DNA of 32,336 nucleotides, from contig JABFXK010000095.1 in assembly GCA_013361785.1 (NCBI GenBank), forward strand, positions 1 through 32,336, written 5' to 3'. This document shows positions 1 to 7,102 of the stretch, in pieces (the first letter of the stretch is position 1; the number at the start of each line of letters is the position of its first letter). This DNA is from Sphingomonas sp. GTDB lineage: Bacteria > Pseudomonadota > Alphaproteobacteria > Sphingomonadales > Sphingomonadaceae. A program made the position numbers and the translations under genes. Under the pieces are notes generated by a model. The model made no database searches and was not told where the DNA came from. It saw only the letters and a program-made list of their open reading frames with translations.

Positions 1-1152
1 CTCGAGCGCCCGAACCTCGATGCGCAGGGACATTTCGAGCAGCCGATCATTATCCCGCAAATGACGTTCAGCGCACCGCGTCTCTATCTCGCGAACGGCG
101 TGACCACGATGCGCACGACGGGCAGCGTCGAGCCGTACACGGATCTCAGCCTCAAGCGCGAGATCGACGCGGGGCACCTGGTGGGACCGCATCTCGACGT
201 GACCAGCCCGTACCTCGAGGGCCCCGGCGCCTTCTTCATCCAGAACCATCAGATCACCTCGCCGGATGATGCCAGAAATGAGGTCGCCTTCTGGGCGGCA
301 CAGGGCGTGAACGACTTCAAGGCCTACATGCACCTCACCCGCGCCGAGCTCGGGGCAGCGATCAAGGAAGCGCATCGGCACGGGCTGAAGCTGACGGGGC
401 ACCTGTGCTCGGTCACCTATCCAGAAGCGGTGGCGCTCGGGATCGACAACCTCGAGCACGGCTTCTTCGTCAATACGCAGCTCGACCCGGGGAAAGTGCC
501 GGACCAGTGCACGGACACGGCCGGCACGCCGACGTTGCTCAAGATGACGCCCGGCAGCCCGGAAGCGAGTGCGCTGATCAAGCTGCTCGTCGACCACCAT
601 GTGGCGATCACCTCGACGTTGCCCGTGTTCGCACAAAGCGTTCCGCTGCACGAACCGCTTCAGGCGCGTCAAATGGACGTGCTCAGCCCGCAGGCGAAGG
701 AGGCTTATCTCTATTCGCGCAACCTGGCCGCCAGCCGGGCTGGGACGGCGCGCGCCAACGACTTTGCCCAAGCGTTCAAGAACGATCTCGGCCTCGAGCG
801 CGGGTTCGTCGCCGCGGGTGGCCTGCTGATGGCGGGCCCGGACCCTACCGGCAATGGCGGTGTCATTCCCGGATTCGGCGACCAGCGTGAGATCGAGTTG
901 CTGGTGGAAGCGGGCTTTTCCCCCGTCGAAGCAATCAAGATCGCAACCCTCAACGGCGCCACCTACCTCGGCCTCGCAGGCCGCATCGGCTCGATCGCGG
1001 CGGGAAAGGATGCCGACCTGTTCATCGTAAAAGGCAACCCCGCCGCGAACATCAATGACGTCGAGAACGTGATCGTCGTGTTCAAGGACGGCGTCGGCTA
1101 CGATAGCGCAAAGCTCATCCGCTCGGTGAGGAGCCGGTTCGGCGAGTATTGA
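1..1152 (+). CDS. Amidohydrolase family protein (3' part; start lies outside the window)
   Basis: The frame is open from base 1, so the ATG at 61 is probably internal and the true start lies upstream. The protein resembles the imidazolonepropionase/prolidase-like amidohydrolases, metal-dependent TIM-barrel enzymes that cleave amide or C-N bonds. Visible family signatures are the Lys in NDFKAYMHL (codon at 319-321, a candidate carbamylated metal bridge), the His of TGHL (400-402), the His of NLEHGF (457-459), and the Asp of AGPDPTG (841-843), a likely metal or catalytic residue. The C-terminal block [19 protein letters not shown] is the usual end of the barrel running back into the beta-sandwich. 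Related proteins are often periplasmic with a signal peptide, which would be off the window. Substrate cannot be told. It ends 40 bases before the tRNA gene. The family call is firm, the reaction is not. Confidence 0.85.
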   Translation, partial: LERPNLDAQGHFEQPIIIPQMTFSAPRLYLANGVTTMRTTGSVEPYTDLSLKREIDAGHLVGPHLDVTSPYLEGPGAFFIQNHQITSPDDARNEVAFWAAQGVNDFKAYMHLTRAELGAAIKEAHRHGLKLTGHLCSVTYPEAVALGIDNLEHGFFVNTQLDPGKVPDQCTDTAGTPTLLKMTPGSPEASALIKLLVDHHVAITSTLPVFAQSVPLHEPLQARQMDVLSPQAKEAYLYSRNLAASRAGTARANDFAQAFKNDLGLERGFVAAGGLLMAGPDPTGNGGVIPGFGDQREIELLVEAGFSPVEAIKIATLNGATYLGLAGRIGSIAAGKDADLFIVKGNPAANINDVENVIVVFKDGVGYDSAKLIRSVRSRFGEY

Positions 1153-1192
1153 GGTTGTCGCCAGCGGGGGGCATCGCTAAGTCGGCGGCCAC

Positions 1193-1269
1193 GCACCCGT
1201 AGCTCAGCTGGATAGAGCGTTGCCCTCCGAAGGCAAAGGCCACAGGTTCGAATCCTGTCGGGTGCGCCA
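1193..1269 (+). tRNA. tRNA-Arg, anticodon CCG
   Basis: A 77-base cloverleaf with encoded CCA. The acceptor arms are GCACCCG (1193-1199) and CGGGTGC (1259-1265), followed by discriminator G and CCA at 1267-1269. The D arm is GCTC/GAGC. The anticodon stem TTGCC/GGCAA encloses loop CTCCGAA, with the anticodon CCG at 1227-1229, which reads the Arg codon CGG. The T arm is ACAGG-TTCGAAT-CCTGT. A run of five T at 1272-1276 follows directly. The gene ends 7 bases before the stop codon of the convergent PhaC-like gene. Confidence 0.97.
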
Positions 1270-1275
1270 GCTTTT

Positions 1276-2325
1276 TCAGTCGCTTAGGAACGATGCGAGT
1301 GCCTTGTGCAGCTGCGCACGCGCCGATCCGACGATCATTCCGACGTGTCCGGAGGGGATGGCGACCTTATCGCCCGAAGGAGCAGTTGCTGCCGGCGCGA
1401 TTCGGTCGTGCTCGGCGGTGAGGTGCAACGCGGGGATGGCGACCCTGTCGCTTCCGATCCATTCGCCGGAGCGGGGCAGATCCTTGCCGAACAGCTCGTC
1501 GATCAGCTCCTTCGCCGCAGGGTAGGGCAGGGGCTCACCCTCGTTCGCCCATTCCTCGAGCTCGACGAAGCGGCGGGCGTCGTCGCTTGCCGGGTTGAGG
1601 CGGCCGAACTCGGCGAACTTGCGCACGGTACGCTCCGGATCGAGCGACCAGAATGCGGCCTGGAGAACCTCCATCGGAAGCGCGCCGAGCTGCTTCGCCG
1701 TAGGCTCGGCATGAGCCCACATGTCTTCGAGTGCCCGCTTCGACGGCATGGGATAGGCCGAGAAATTCCACGGCGCTGCAATGGTGACGAGCCGCTCGAT
1801 GGGAACGGCGCTCGCCGCCGCGATCGCCATCGTTCCGCCGAGGCAGTAGCCGATCACCGCCGCCGGATCGCCGATGCTGCGCAGCAGCGGGAGCAGCAAC
1901 TCCTCGATGTGACCTGCGACCGACAGCTCGCGTCGCTCGTCGGCTTTGCCCCAGTCGAGCAGGAGCGTGTGCCGGCCGATCCGTGCGATCGCGGCCGCCA
2001 ACGACACCTGCTCGTCCAGGTCGAGGATCCGCGGCGGGTTGATCAGTGAGGGGACGAGCAGCGCGGGTGGGCCGCTGCCGCCATGGTCGCGCAGCACCGC
2101 GCCACCAATGCGCGCGATCTCCGGCTTCGACTCCGGACGCCCACGCCGCGGCGCCTGCTCATACGCGCGCAAGCCCGCCAGGGCCGCGCGCGCGAGGTCC
2201 GGATCCCGCTCCGACACCTCGCGTACCAATTCGAGAAACAGGGGCAGCGGGCGGGGCGCGCGTTCATGTTGCGGTGCATGATGCTCCGGTAGTAAGCCGC
2301 CGTTCTCGTCTCGGGAGCTGTGCAT
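1276..2325 (-). CDS. PhaC-like alpha/beta hydrolase (short PHA synthase homologue)
   Basis: The 349-residue alpha/beta hydrolase has the layout of a polyhydroxyalkanoate synthase. [15 protein letters not shown] near residue 90-104 matches the PhaC block before the nucleophile. The lipase-type box is [10 protein letters not shown] with Cys161 in place of Ser, as in PHA synthases. Asp307 (TAEHDRIAP) and His327 (SGHVGMIVG) complete a plausible Cys-Asp-His triad. At about 350 residues it is the size of class III PhaC, well below the 560-600 of class I. The His of the typical PhaC Asp-His pair is replaced by Arg308. It may polymerise hydroxyacyl-CoA, or be a thioesterase or transferase derived from PhaC. 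The reading frame continues upstream to a TTG at 2355, but the ATG at 2325 is preferred. That ATG shares two bases with the divergent phaR start. Fold and family are secure, activity is not. Confidence 0.8.
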   Translation of the reverse strand: MHSSRDENGGLLPEHHAPQHERAPRPLPLFLELVREVSERDPDLARAALAGLRAYEQAPRRGRPESKPEIARIGGAVLRDHGGSGPPALLVPSLINPPRILDLDEQVSLAAAIARIGRHTLLLDWGKADERRELSVAGHIEELLLPLLRSIGDPAAVIGYCLGGTMAIAAASAVPIERLVTIAAPWNFSAYPMPSKRALEDMWAHAEPTAKQLGALPMEVLQAAFWSLDPERTVRKFAEFGRLNPASDDARRFVELEEWANEGEPLPYPAAKELIDELFGKDLPRSGEWIGSDRVAIPALHLTAEHDRIAPAATAPSGDKVAIPSGHVGMIVGSARAQLHKALASFLSD

Positions 2326-2842
2326 GGCCAAGTCTTCGGGCAAGGTGACGATCAAGAAATACGCGAACCGGCGGCTTTATGACACCGAAAGCTCCGCCTA
2401 CATCACGCTCGACCGGCTCGCGCAAATGGTGCGCGAAGGCCGCGAATTCGAAGTCGTCGACGCGAAGACCGGCGAAGACATCACGCGCCAGGTGCTGACG
2501 CAGATCATCGTTGACGAGGAAGCGCGCGGCTCGACCATGCTTCCGATCAATTTCCTGAAGCAGCTGATCGGTCTTTACGGCAATTCGATGCAGAATTTCG
2601 TGCCGTCCTATCTTGAAGCGGCGATGGAGGCCTTCCAGCGCAACCAGAGTGCGGTCAAGGACGCGTTCGGCGGCAACATGTTCGCGGACATGGCCAAGCG
2701 CAACATGGCGATGTTCGAAGGCGCTGCGCAGGCATTCACCGGAAAAGCGAACAGCGCGCCGAAGCCGAGCAGCAGCGAGGTCGACGAGCTCAAGGCGGAG
2801 CTCGCCGCGCTCCAGGCCAAAGTCGATAAGCTGAGCCGCTGA
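2324..2842 (+). CDS. phaR: Polyhydroxyalkanoate synthesis repressor PhaR
   Basis: PhaR is a DNA-binding and PHA-granule-binding repressor that releases phasin and other PHA genes when polymer forms. The 172-residue protein opens with the diagnostic block TIKKYANRRLYDTESSAYIT and continues through LDRLAQMVREGREF to about residue 68 (PHB_acc N-terminal DNA-binding domain). The PHB_acc granule/dimer region follows (INFLKQLIGLYGNSMQNFVPSYLEAAMEAF). The C-terminus, from about residue 148, is a short coiled-coil-like stretch (ELKAELAALQAKVDKLSR). The start at 2324 is supported by GGGAG at 2312-2316. A divergent PhaC-like gene starts from the same CATG, and a small secreted protein follows 4 bases after the stop, probably in the same transcript. 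Candidate targets in this window are the palindromes before the depolymerase at 7180. Confidence 0.95.
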   Translation: MAKSSGKVTIKKYANRRLYDTESSAYITLDRLAQMVREGREFEVVDAKTGEDITRQVLTQIIVDEEARGSTMLPINFLKQLIGLYGNSMQNFVPSYLEAAMEAFQRNQSAVKDAFGGNMFADMAKRNMAMFEGAAQAFTGKANSAPKPSSSEVDELKAELAALQAKVDKLSR

Positions 2843-2846
2843 CCGA

Positions 2847-3311
2847 ATGATGTTCGCGTTTTCTGCAGCGCTCGCGCTGATCGCGGCGCAGTCTCCGGCG
2901 GCGGCCGGTACTCCGGTCGAATCCAATCTCGAATATGCGAAGCCGGTTGCCGGCAATTGGGTTTACGCAACGGCGAGCGACGGCAGCTCGGCGACGTTCG
3001 ACAATTTGAGCGGTCAGCCGCAGCTGACGATCCGCTGCACGCGTTCGACGCGCCACGTCGCGATTCTCAAGAATTCGCCGATCGCATCCCCGTCGCTATG
3101 GATCTGGACAAGTTCGCAGACGAAGACCCTGCCTGCGACCTATGACGCGTCGTCCGGCCGGGTACGCGTGGACGTCGGCGCTTACGATCCGCTGCTCGAC
3201 GCAATCGCCTCTAGCCGCGGCCGGATCGGCTTCAGCACCTCCGGGCTTGCAGCGTTGGTGGTGCCGCCGTGGGCGGACGTTGCGCGAGTGATCGAGGATT
3301 GCCGCGCCTGA
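2847..3311 (+). CDS. Small secreted protein of unknown function
   Basis: The 154-residue product has an N-terminal signal peptide (hydrophobic run FAFSAALALIAA, then an AxA-type site near AAAG at residues 18-21), so it should be exported to the periplasm. The mature part is a compact beta-rich looking domain (NWVYATASDGSSATF, QLTIRCTRSTRHVAIL) with two Cys, near positions 63 and 152, that could form a disulfide. Two ATG codons stand at 2847 and 2850, and either could be used. It lies 4 bases behind phaR, so co-transcription and perhaps translational coupling are likely. Whether the link to PHA is functional or only positional is unknown. I do not recognise the family by name. Similar short exported proteins are common in sphingomonads. 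Confidence 0.75.
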   Translation: MMFAFSAALALIAAQSPAAAGTPVESNLEYAKPVAGNWVYATASDGSSATFDNLSGQPQLTIRCTRSTRHVAILKNSPIASPSLWIWTSSQTKTLPATYDASSGRVRVDVGAYDPLLDAIASSRGRIGFSTSGLAALVVPPWADVARVIEDCRA

Positions 3312-3327
3312 CGCGCGAAGCAAGGAA

Positions 3328-3361
3328 GTGTGACGATAATTCACACGAATACAAGTCTTGT
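3328..3361. promoter_or_regulatory. Two adjacent perfect palindromes in a gene-free stretch
   Basis: GTGTGA (3328-3333) and TCACAC (3341-3346) form a perfect 6-base inverted repeat with a 7-base centre. Five bases later ACAAG-T-CTTGT (3351-3361) is a second perfect palindrome. They lie just upstream of the small-ORF/terminator unit at 3408-3556, where an operator or promoter would be expected. No -35/-10 pair can be assigned with confidence. This is the first part of the 341-base stretch between 3311 and 3653 that has no conventional gene. Confidence 0.3.
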
Positions 3362-3407
3362 CTTCGCGCTTCTAAAGACTCATCTTCCTCTTGGCTTCAA
3401 CGCAGCG

Positions 3408-3421
3408 AAAGGAGGTGATCC
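3408..3421 (+). promoter_or_regulatory. Full-length Shine-Dalgarno sequence
   Basis: The 14 bases AAAGGAGGTGATCC are the exact complement of the conserved 3' end of bacterial 16S rRNA (GGATCACCTCCTTT). Ordinary sites match 4-7 bases. The GGAGG core ends 7 bases before the ATG at 3423, which is optimal spacing. This identifies the short ORF that follows as translated, or the RNA as something that binds the 30S subunit strongly. Confidence 0.75.
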
Positions 3422-3422
3422 G

Positions 3423-3473
3423 ATGTCTCATGGTTCAGCAGGGAGGTCGGAAAGGGGTGTTCGTAAGCTCTAA
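3423..3473 (+). CDS. 16-codon small ORF or leader peptide with an extreme RBS
   Basis: The ATG at 3423 begins a 16-codon ORF, MSHGSAGRSERGVRKL, ending in TAA at 3471-3473. The evidence that it is translated is the 14-base full complement to the 16S 3' end placed 7 bases upstream. The peptide is rich in Ser, Gly and Arg and has no membrane segment. The RNA continues with a small GC hairpin (CGGCC 3485-3489 with GGCCG 3498-3502) and then a strong terminator at 3517-3546. The unit could therefore be a short transcript of about 150-200 bases. It could also be a leader peptide with attenuator for the Ser/Arg/Lys-rich gene at 3653, or a small RNA that titrates ribosomes. The function is unknown to me. 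Confidence 0.5.
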   Translation: MSHGSAGRSERGVRKL

Positions 3474-3516
3474 TCGCTGACGGACGGCCACATCTCCGGC
3501 CGCTGACCATGTCGAA

Positions 3517-3556
3517 GGGCATCGCTGCGATTACGCGGCGGTGCCCTTTACATTTT
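3517..3556 (+). terminator. Strong rho-independent-type terminator
   Basis: A 12-base-pair hairpin: GGGCATCGCTGC (3517-3528), loop GATTAC, then GCGGCGGTGCCC (3535-3546), with two G-T wobbles. It is followed by the T-rich tail TTTACATTTT. Its polarity is rightward, since the bases on the other side are not T-rich in the leftward sense. It closes the small-ORF unit and stands 97 bases before the next gene. Confidence 0.75.
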
Positions 3557-3652
3557 CTGCAGCTGCCGCGACCGCAACTTGCAACTCCTCACTTCATTAG
3601 GGAACCGGAACGGCCTTAAAGTGTCTTTCCCGACAACGGAGGGAGTTAGAAG

Positions 3653-4375
3653 ATGGCCAAATCCGCACGCAAAAGTTCTTCCCGTAGCAAATCATCGTCC
3701 GGTTCGCGTTCATCGTCGTCGGGTTCGCGATCGAGCTCGTCGCGTTCGAGCTCGAACAAGAACACCGTCGACAAGCTCGCGAAAGCCGCGATGAGCAAGG
3801 AAATGCTCGCCGCCGGACTGACCGCAGCAGCAGCAGCGATCGCCGCCAGCCCATCGGCGCGCAAGAAAATCCGCGACGCCGGGCTCGATGCCGCCGACAC
3901 CGCAGAACGCGCGGCGAGCAGCGTCGTGTCGAGCGCGACTAAGCTCGGTTCGTTGATCGCCGAAGCCGTCGCTGATGCGGCGCAGCGCGTGATGTCCGGA
4001 AAATGGTCGCCGAGCGACAGCTCGACCGGCGGCACGACCTCCGGTTCGTCGGCGTCGTCCTCGACCCGCAAATCGAGCGGCACGCGCAAATCCTCCGGAT
4101 CATCGAAAGCCAAGCGCTCGAGCAGCGGCTCGTCGCGCAGCTCGGCGGCGAAGCGGTCGACTGGCGGTGCGAAGAAATCGAGCTCGTCGCGCGCGAAATC
4201 GTCGAGCTCGGGCGCGAGCCGATCGTCCGGCGCTCGCAAGTCGAGCGGCAAATCCACTGCGAAGCGCTCGAGCGGCCGATCAAAATCGTCGCGCAGCAAG
4301 AGCTCCACTTCGCGCGGCGGCGGCTCGTCCGGATCGACCGGCGGCAGCAGCGGCGGCGGAAGCGCGTCCGGCTAA
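3653..4375 (+). CDS. Low-complexity Ser/Arg/Lys-rich basic protein with an alanine-rich helical core
   Basis: The 240-residue protein has three parts. Residues 1-35 are nearly all Ser, Arg, Lys and Gly (SSSRSKSSSGSRSSSSGSRS). Residues about 36-122 form an Ala-rich, probably helical core (KLAKAAMSKEMLAAGLTAAA, DAADTAERAASSVVSSATKL). The remainder returns to SSR/KSSG/KRSS repeats and ends in a Gly-Ser tail. It is strongly basic and likely disordered at both ends, which suggests nucleic acid binding. The core plus basic repeats recalls histone-H1-like and PHA-granule DNA-tethering proteins such as PhaF or PhaM, but I see no diagnostic phasin motif. GGAGGG at 3641-3646 supports the ATG at 3653. 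The gene is convergent with the ABC exporter and shares the tetranucleotide CTAA with it. TTGCAA at 3579-3584 upstream resembles the motifs before the depolymerase. Expression is likely, function unknown. Confidence 0.75.
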   Translation: MAKSARKSSSRSKSSSGSRSSSSGSRSSSSRSSSNKNTVDKLAKAAMSKEMLAAGLTAAAAAIAASPSARKKIRDAGLDAADTAERAASSVVSSATKLGSLIAEAVADAAQRVMSGKWSPSDSSTGGTTSGSSASSSTRKSSGTRKSSGSSKAKRSSSGSSRSSAAKRSTGGAKKSSSSRAKSSSSGASRSSGARKSSGKSTAKRSSGRSKSSRSKSSTSRGGGSSGSTGGSSGGGSASG

Positions 4376-6156
4376 GCGGCGCGGTCTTCGAACTGCAGTC
4401 GGGCCAGCCGCGCGTAGAGCCCTCCGCGCGCGTTGAGGCTCGCGTGCGTGCCCTCCTCGACGATCCGCCCCTGGTCCATGACCACGATGCGGTCGGCGGC
4501 GCGTACTGTCGCAAGCCGATGCGCGATCACGATCGTGGTTCGGTCCGACATCAACCGGTCGAGCGCGTCCTGCACCAGCCGCTCGCTCTCCGCATCGAGC
4601 GCGGACGTGGCTTCGTCGAGCAGGAGCAAGGGCGCGTCGCGCAGAAGCGCCCGAGCAATCGCGATGCGCTGGCGCTGCCCGCCTGACAGACGTGCGCCGC
4701 CTTCGCCCATGAACGTGTCGAGGCCTTCAGGGAGCGCGCGGAGGAACTCCTCGGCGTTCGCGTCACGCGCGGCCTGCCACAGCTGCTCCTCGCTCGCGTC
4801 CCAATTTCCATACCGCAGATTGTCGCGCGCCGAAGCGGCGAAGATCACGACTTCCTGCGGCACCATCGCAATGCGCTGGCGAACGTCCGCCGGATCGGCG
4901 TCCTTCAAATCGACTCCGTCGAGCAGCACACGTCCCTGCTGCGGATCGTAGAAGCGCTCGGCGAGCTGGAAGATCGTCGTCTTTCCCGCGCCCGAAGGGC
5001 CGACGAGCGCGAGGCGCTCCCGCGAGCGGACGCTTAACGAGAAATCGTCGAGCGCGGATGTTTCGCGCCGAGTAGGATAGTGGAACGTCACATGTTCGAA
5101 CGCGAGAGCGCCCTGTGCTGGTTCGGGCAACTTCGCCGGGGTCGCAGGGGCGCGAATCTCCGGCTCGGCATGAAGCAGTTCCGACAATCGCTCGGACGCG
5201 CCCGACGCGCGCAGCATGTCGCCATAGACTTCCGACAGGTTGCCGAGCCCGCCGGCTAGTAGTCCGCCATAAAGGACGAACGCCGCGATCGTACCGCCGG
5301 TCATGCGCCCAGCCGACACGTCGACAGCGCCGATCCAGATCACCGACACGATCGCGCTGAACATCAGCACGATTGCGATTCCGGTCATGAACGCGCGCAC
5401 CAGGATCCGGCGCTTGGCGGTTCCGAACACCCGCTGCACGGCGTCGCCGAAGCGCGCCGCCTCGCGCCCCTGCTGATTGAACGACTGGACAATCTTCATC
5501 GCGCCGAGGACTTCGCTGGTGATCGTGCCGACGTCCGCGATGCGGTCCTGGCTTCTCACCGAAATGGCCCTGACCCGCCGTGCGAGCAGGATGATCGGGA
5601 CCATCACCAGCGGGACTCCGAGCATCATCAATCCCGCGAGCTTGGGCGCGAGAACGAACATGATCACGACGCAGGCGAGCGACATGATCGTGTTGCGGAG
5701 CGCGACGGAGATGGTCGTTCCGACGACCTGTTCGATGATCGTGGTGTCGACCGTCAGCCGGGAGGTGATTTCCGCCGGCCTGTTCTCCTCGAAGAACCCA
5801 GGCGACAGGCGCAGCAGGTTGCGGTGGACGGCGAGACGGATGTCAGCGACGGTCCGCTCGCCAAGCCAGGAGACTAAATAATATCGGCAGGCGGTCGCAA
5901 CCGCCATCACCAAGACGACGCCGAGCAAGCCTTCGAACCATTTGGCGATGTGGTGCGGGTCGCCCGCGCCCGTTCCGAAACCCTTGTCGATGATCAGCTT
6001 CAGGCCATAAGGAATGGAGGTCGCCGCCGCCGCCGCGATCACCAGCGCCAGCGCCGCGCACGCAATCCGCGCCGGATGTTTGGCAGCGAAACCCCACACC
6101 ATCCTGAGGTTCTTGATCGATCGGCCCTTCGGCCGATTGGGAGCGCGGGTGGCCAT
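4372..6156 (-). CDS. ABC exporter, fused permease and ATPase (MsbA/ABCB type)
   Basis: This 594-residue half-transporter has an N-terminal six-helix exporter domain (about 20-310) and a C-terminal nucleotide-binding domain. Inner-membrane dimers of this type use ATP to flip or expel lipids, peptides or drugs. ATPase motifs are complete: Walker A GPSGAGKTT (386-394), Q-loop Gln434 (MVPQEVV), signature LSGGQRQR (490-497), Walker B LLLLDEATSALD (510-521), and a switch His in VIAHRLATV. The first helices (RIACAALALVIAAAAATSIP) and the coupling region after FFEENRPAEITSRLTVDTT are typical of the MsbA/LmrA class. The substrate cannot be deduced. The start at 6156 is the only good ATG. It is divergent from the DUF5694 gene, with a palindromic operator-like site between them. 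Confidence 0.93.
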   Translation of the reverse strand: MATRAPNRPKGRSIKNLRMVWGFAAKHPARIACAALALVIAAAAATSIPYGLKLIIDKGFGTGAGDPHHIAKWFEGLLGVVLVMAVATACRYYLVSWLGERTVADIRLAVHRNLLRLSPGFFEENRPAEITSRLTVDTTIIEQVVGTTISVALRNTIMSLACVVIMFVLAPKLAGLMMLGVPLVMVPIILLARRVRAISVRSQDRIADVGTITSEVLGAMKIVQSFNQQGREAARFGDAVQRVFGTAKRRILVRAFMTGIAIVLMFSAIVSVIWIGAVDVSAGRMTGGTIAAFVLYGGLLAGGLGNLSEVYGDMLRASGASERLSELLHAEPEIRAPATPAKLPEPAQGALAFEHVTFHYPTRRETSALDDFSLSVRSRERLALVGPSGAGKTTIFQLAERFYDPQQGRVLLDGVDLKDADPADVRQRIAMVPQEVVIFAASARDNLRYGNWDASEEQLWQAARDANAEEFLRALPEGLDTFMGEGGARLSGGQRQRIAIARALLRDAPLLLLDEATSALDAESERLVQDALDRLMSDRTTIVIAHRLATVRAADRIVVMDQGRIVEEGTHASLNARGGLYARLARLQFEDRAA

Positions 6157-6208
6157 GGCTGCTCACTATCAGTGGCGCGGCGGCGCCTCAAATGCGGCTT
6201 GCGCCTGC

Positions 6209-6222
6209 GCTACAAATGTAGC
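6209..6222. promoter_or_regulatory. BlaI/CopY-type operator candidate
   Basis: GCTACA-AA-TGTAGC is a 14-base dyad with 6-base arms. It contains TACAnnTGTA, the core recognised by winged-helix repressors of the BlaI/MecI/CopY family. It lies in the 100-base divergent gap, 53 bases from the ABC exporter start and 35 bases from the DUF5694 start, where one bound repressor could control both. The cognate regulator is not in the window. Confidence 0.4.
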
Positions 6223-6256
6223 AGTCCATGGACGGGTCTCTTGAAGGGCAGTCGAG

Positions 6257-7057
6257 ATGCGTCTCCTTGTTGCAGCAGCGCTAATCGGGTCGGCGCTCTG
6301 CTCGGCCGCCGCCACGAAACCCGCCGCTGCACCTGTTACTAGCGTCATGATCGTCGGCGGCTATCACATGTCCAATCCCGGCCATGACCTCCACGACGTC
6401 CATGCTGACGATGTGCTCGCGCCCAGGCGGCAGAAGGAAATCGTCGCGATCACCAATGCGCTGGCGCGATTCCATCCCACCAAGGTGGCGGTCGAATGGG
6501 ACGCCCCCGTGGTTGCTGAACGTTATCCCAAATATCTCGCCGGAACGCTGCCTCCATCGCGCAACGAAGTTGTCCAACTGGGCTTCCGCCTCGCCAACAC
6601 CGCCCACGCGCAGGGCGTATGGGGAATCGATGCCGACGGCGACTTTCCGTACGATCGACTCCTCGCTTACGCGAAGGCGCACGGCCAGGAAGGGCTGATG
6701 CAGCAACTCGACGCTGACATCGTCAGGAGCGTCAGCGAGACAGACCAAATCCTTGCCCACGGGACGGTCGCCGATGCGCTGCGGTACCTCAACCAGCCGT
6801 CGACGATATTGGCCAGCCAGCAATTCTACCGCCGAATTCTCGAGGTCGGCTCGGGTGCCGACCAGCCCGGCGCGGAGCTCGACGCCGCCTGGTACAAGCG
6901 CAATTTCCTTATCTGCGCGCACCTGATCCAGCTCGCGAGGCCCGGGGACCGAATCGTCGTGTTCTATGGCTCGGGCCACGCTTATCTGCTTCGGCAGTGC
7001 GTGACGGAGACGCCCGGCTTCCGCCTTGTCGAGGCAAACGACTACCTGCCAAGGTGA
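6257..7057 (+). CDS. DUF5694 (TraB/EreA-ChaN-like) exported protein
   Basis: The 266-residue protein begins with a signal peptide (LLVAAALIGSALCSAAA), so it is likely periplasmic or a lipoprotein-like product. The mature part matches the DUF5694 pattern: MIVGGYHMSNPGHDLHDV, then DDVLAPRRQKEIVAITNALARFHPTKVAVE, an internal GIDADGDFP, and near the end RIVVFYGSGHAYLLRQ. The HxxNPG, VAVEWD and GSGHA positions are the conserved acidic and histidine sites seen in the wider TraB/EreA/ChaN clan, some members of which are metal-dependent hydrolases or bind haem. No reaction has been assigned to DUF5694 as far as I know. GAAGGG at 6243-6248 supports the start. It is divergent from the ABC exporter, and the operator-like dyad at 6209-6222 may couple their expression. 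Confidence 0.82.
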   Translation: MRLLVAAALIGSALCSAAATKPAAAPVTSVMIVGGYHMSNPGHDLHDVHADDVLAPRRQKEIVAITNALARFHPTKVAVEWDAPVVAERYPKYLAGTLPPSRNEVVQLGFRLANTAHAQGVWGIDADGDFPYDRLLAYAKAHGQEGLMQQLDADIVRSVSETDQILAHGTVADALRYLNQPSTILASQQFYRRILEVGSGADQPGAELDAAWYKRNFLICAHLIQLARPGDRIVVFYGSGHAYLLRQCVTETPGFRLVEANDYLPR

Positions 7058-7067
7058 GCCGCTGGAC

Positions 7068-7102
7068 CGCGGGTCGCAAACCGGCGCTGCCCGCGTTCTT
7101 TT
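7068..7102 (+). terminator. Possible weak terminator after the DUF5694 gene
   Basis: CGCGGG (7068-7073) and CCCGCG (7090-7095) can pair across a 16-base loop and are followed by TTCTTTT (7096-7102). The stem is short and the loop large, so this is only a candidate. The T-rich tail runs into the first palindrome of the depolymerase promoter region. Confidence 0.3.

Noticed and set aside
1220-1525. Open frame starting inside the tRNA-Arg
   Set aside because: It begins in the tRNA anticodon stem and runs antisense to the PhaC-like gene, with no domain or ribosome site.
3328-3346. CRP-type site GTGTGA...TCACAC
   Set aside because: The spacer between TGTGA and TCACA is 7 bases, whereas the CRP consensus needs 6. 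Kept only as an unassigned palindrome.
3601-3630. EcfG general-stress promoter (GGAAC at 3601 and 3607)
   Set aside because: No CGTT occurs at 16-18 bases downstream of either GGAAC.
3646-4308. Acidic 220-codon leftward frame opposite the SR-rich gene
   Set aside because: Its Asp/Glu/Leu-rich repeats are the mirror of the Ser/Arg codons. The rightward gene has a ribosome site and a structured core.
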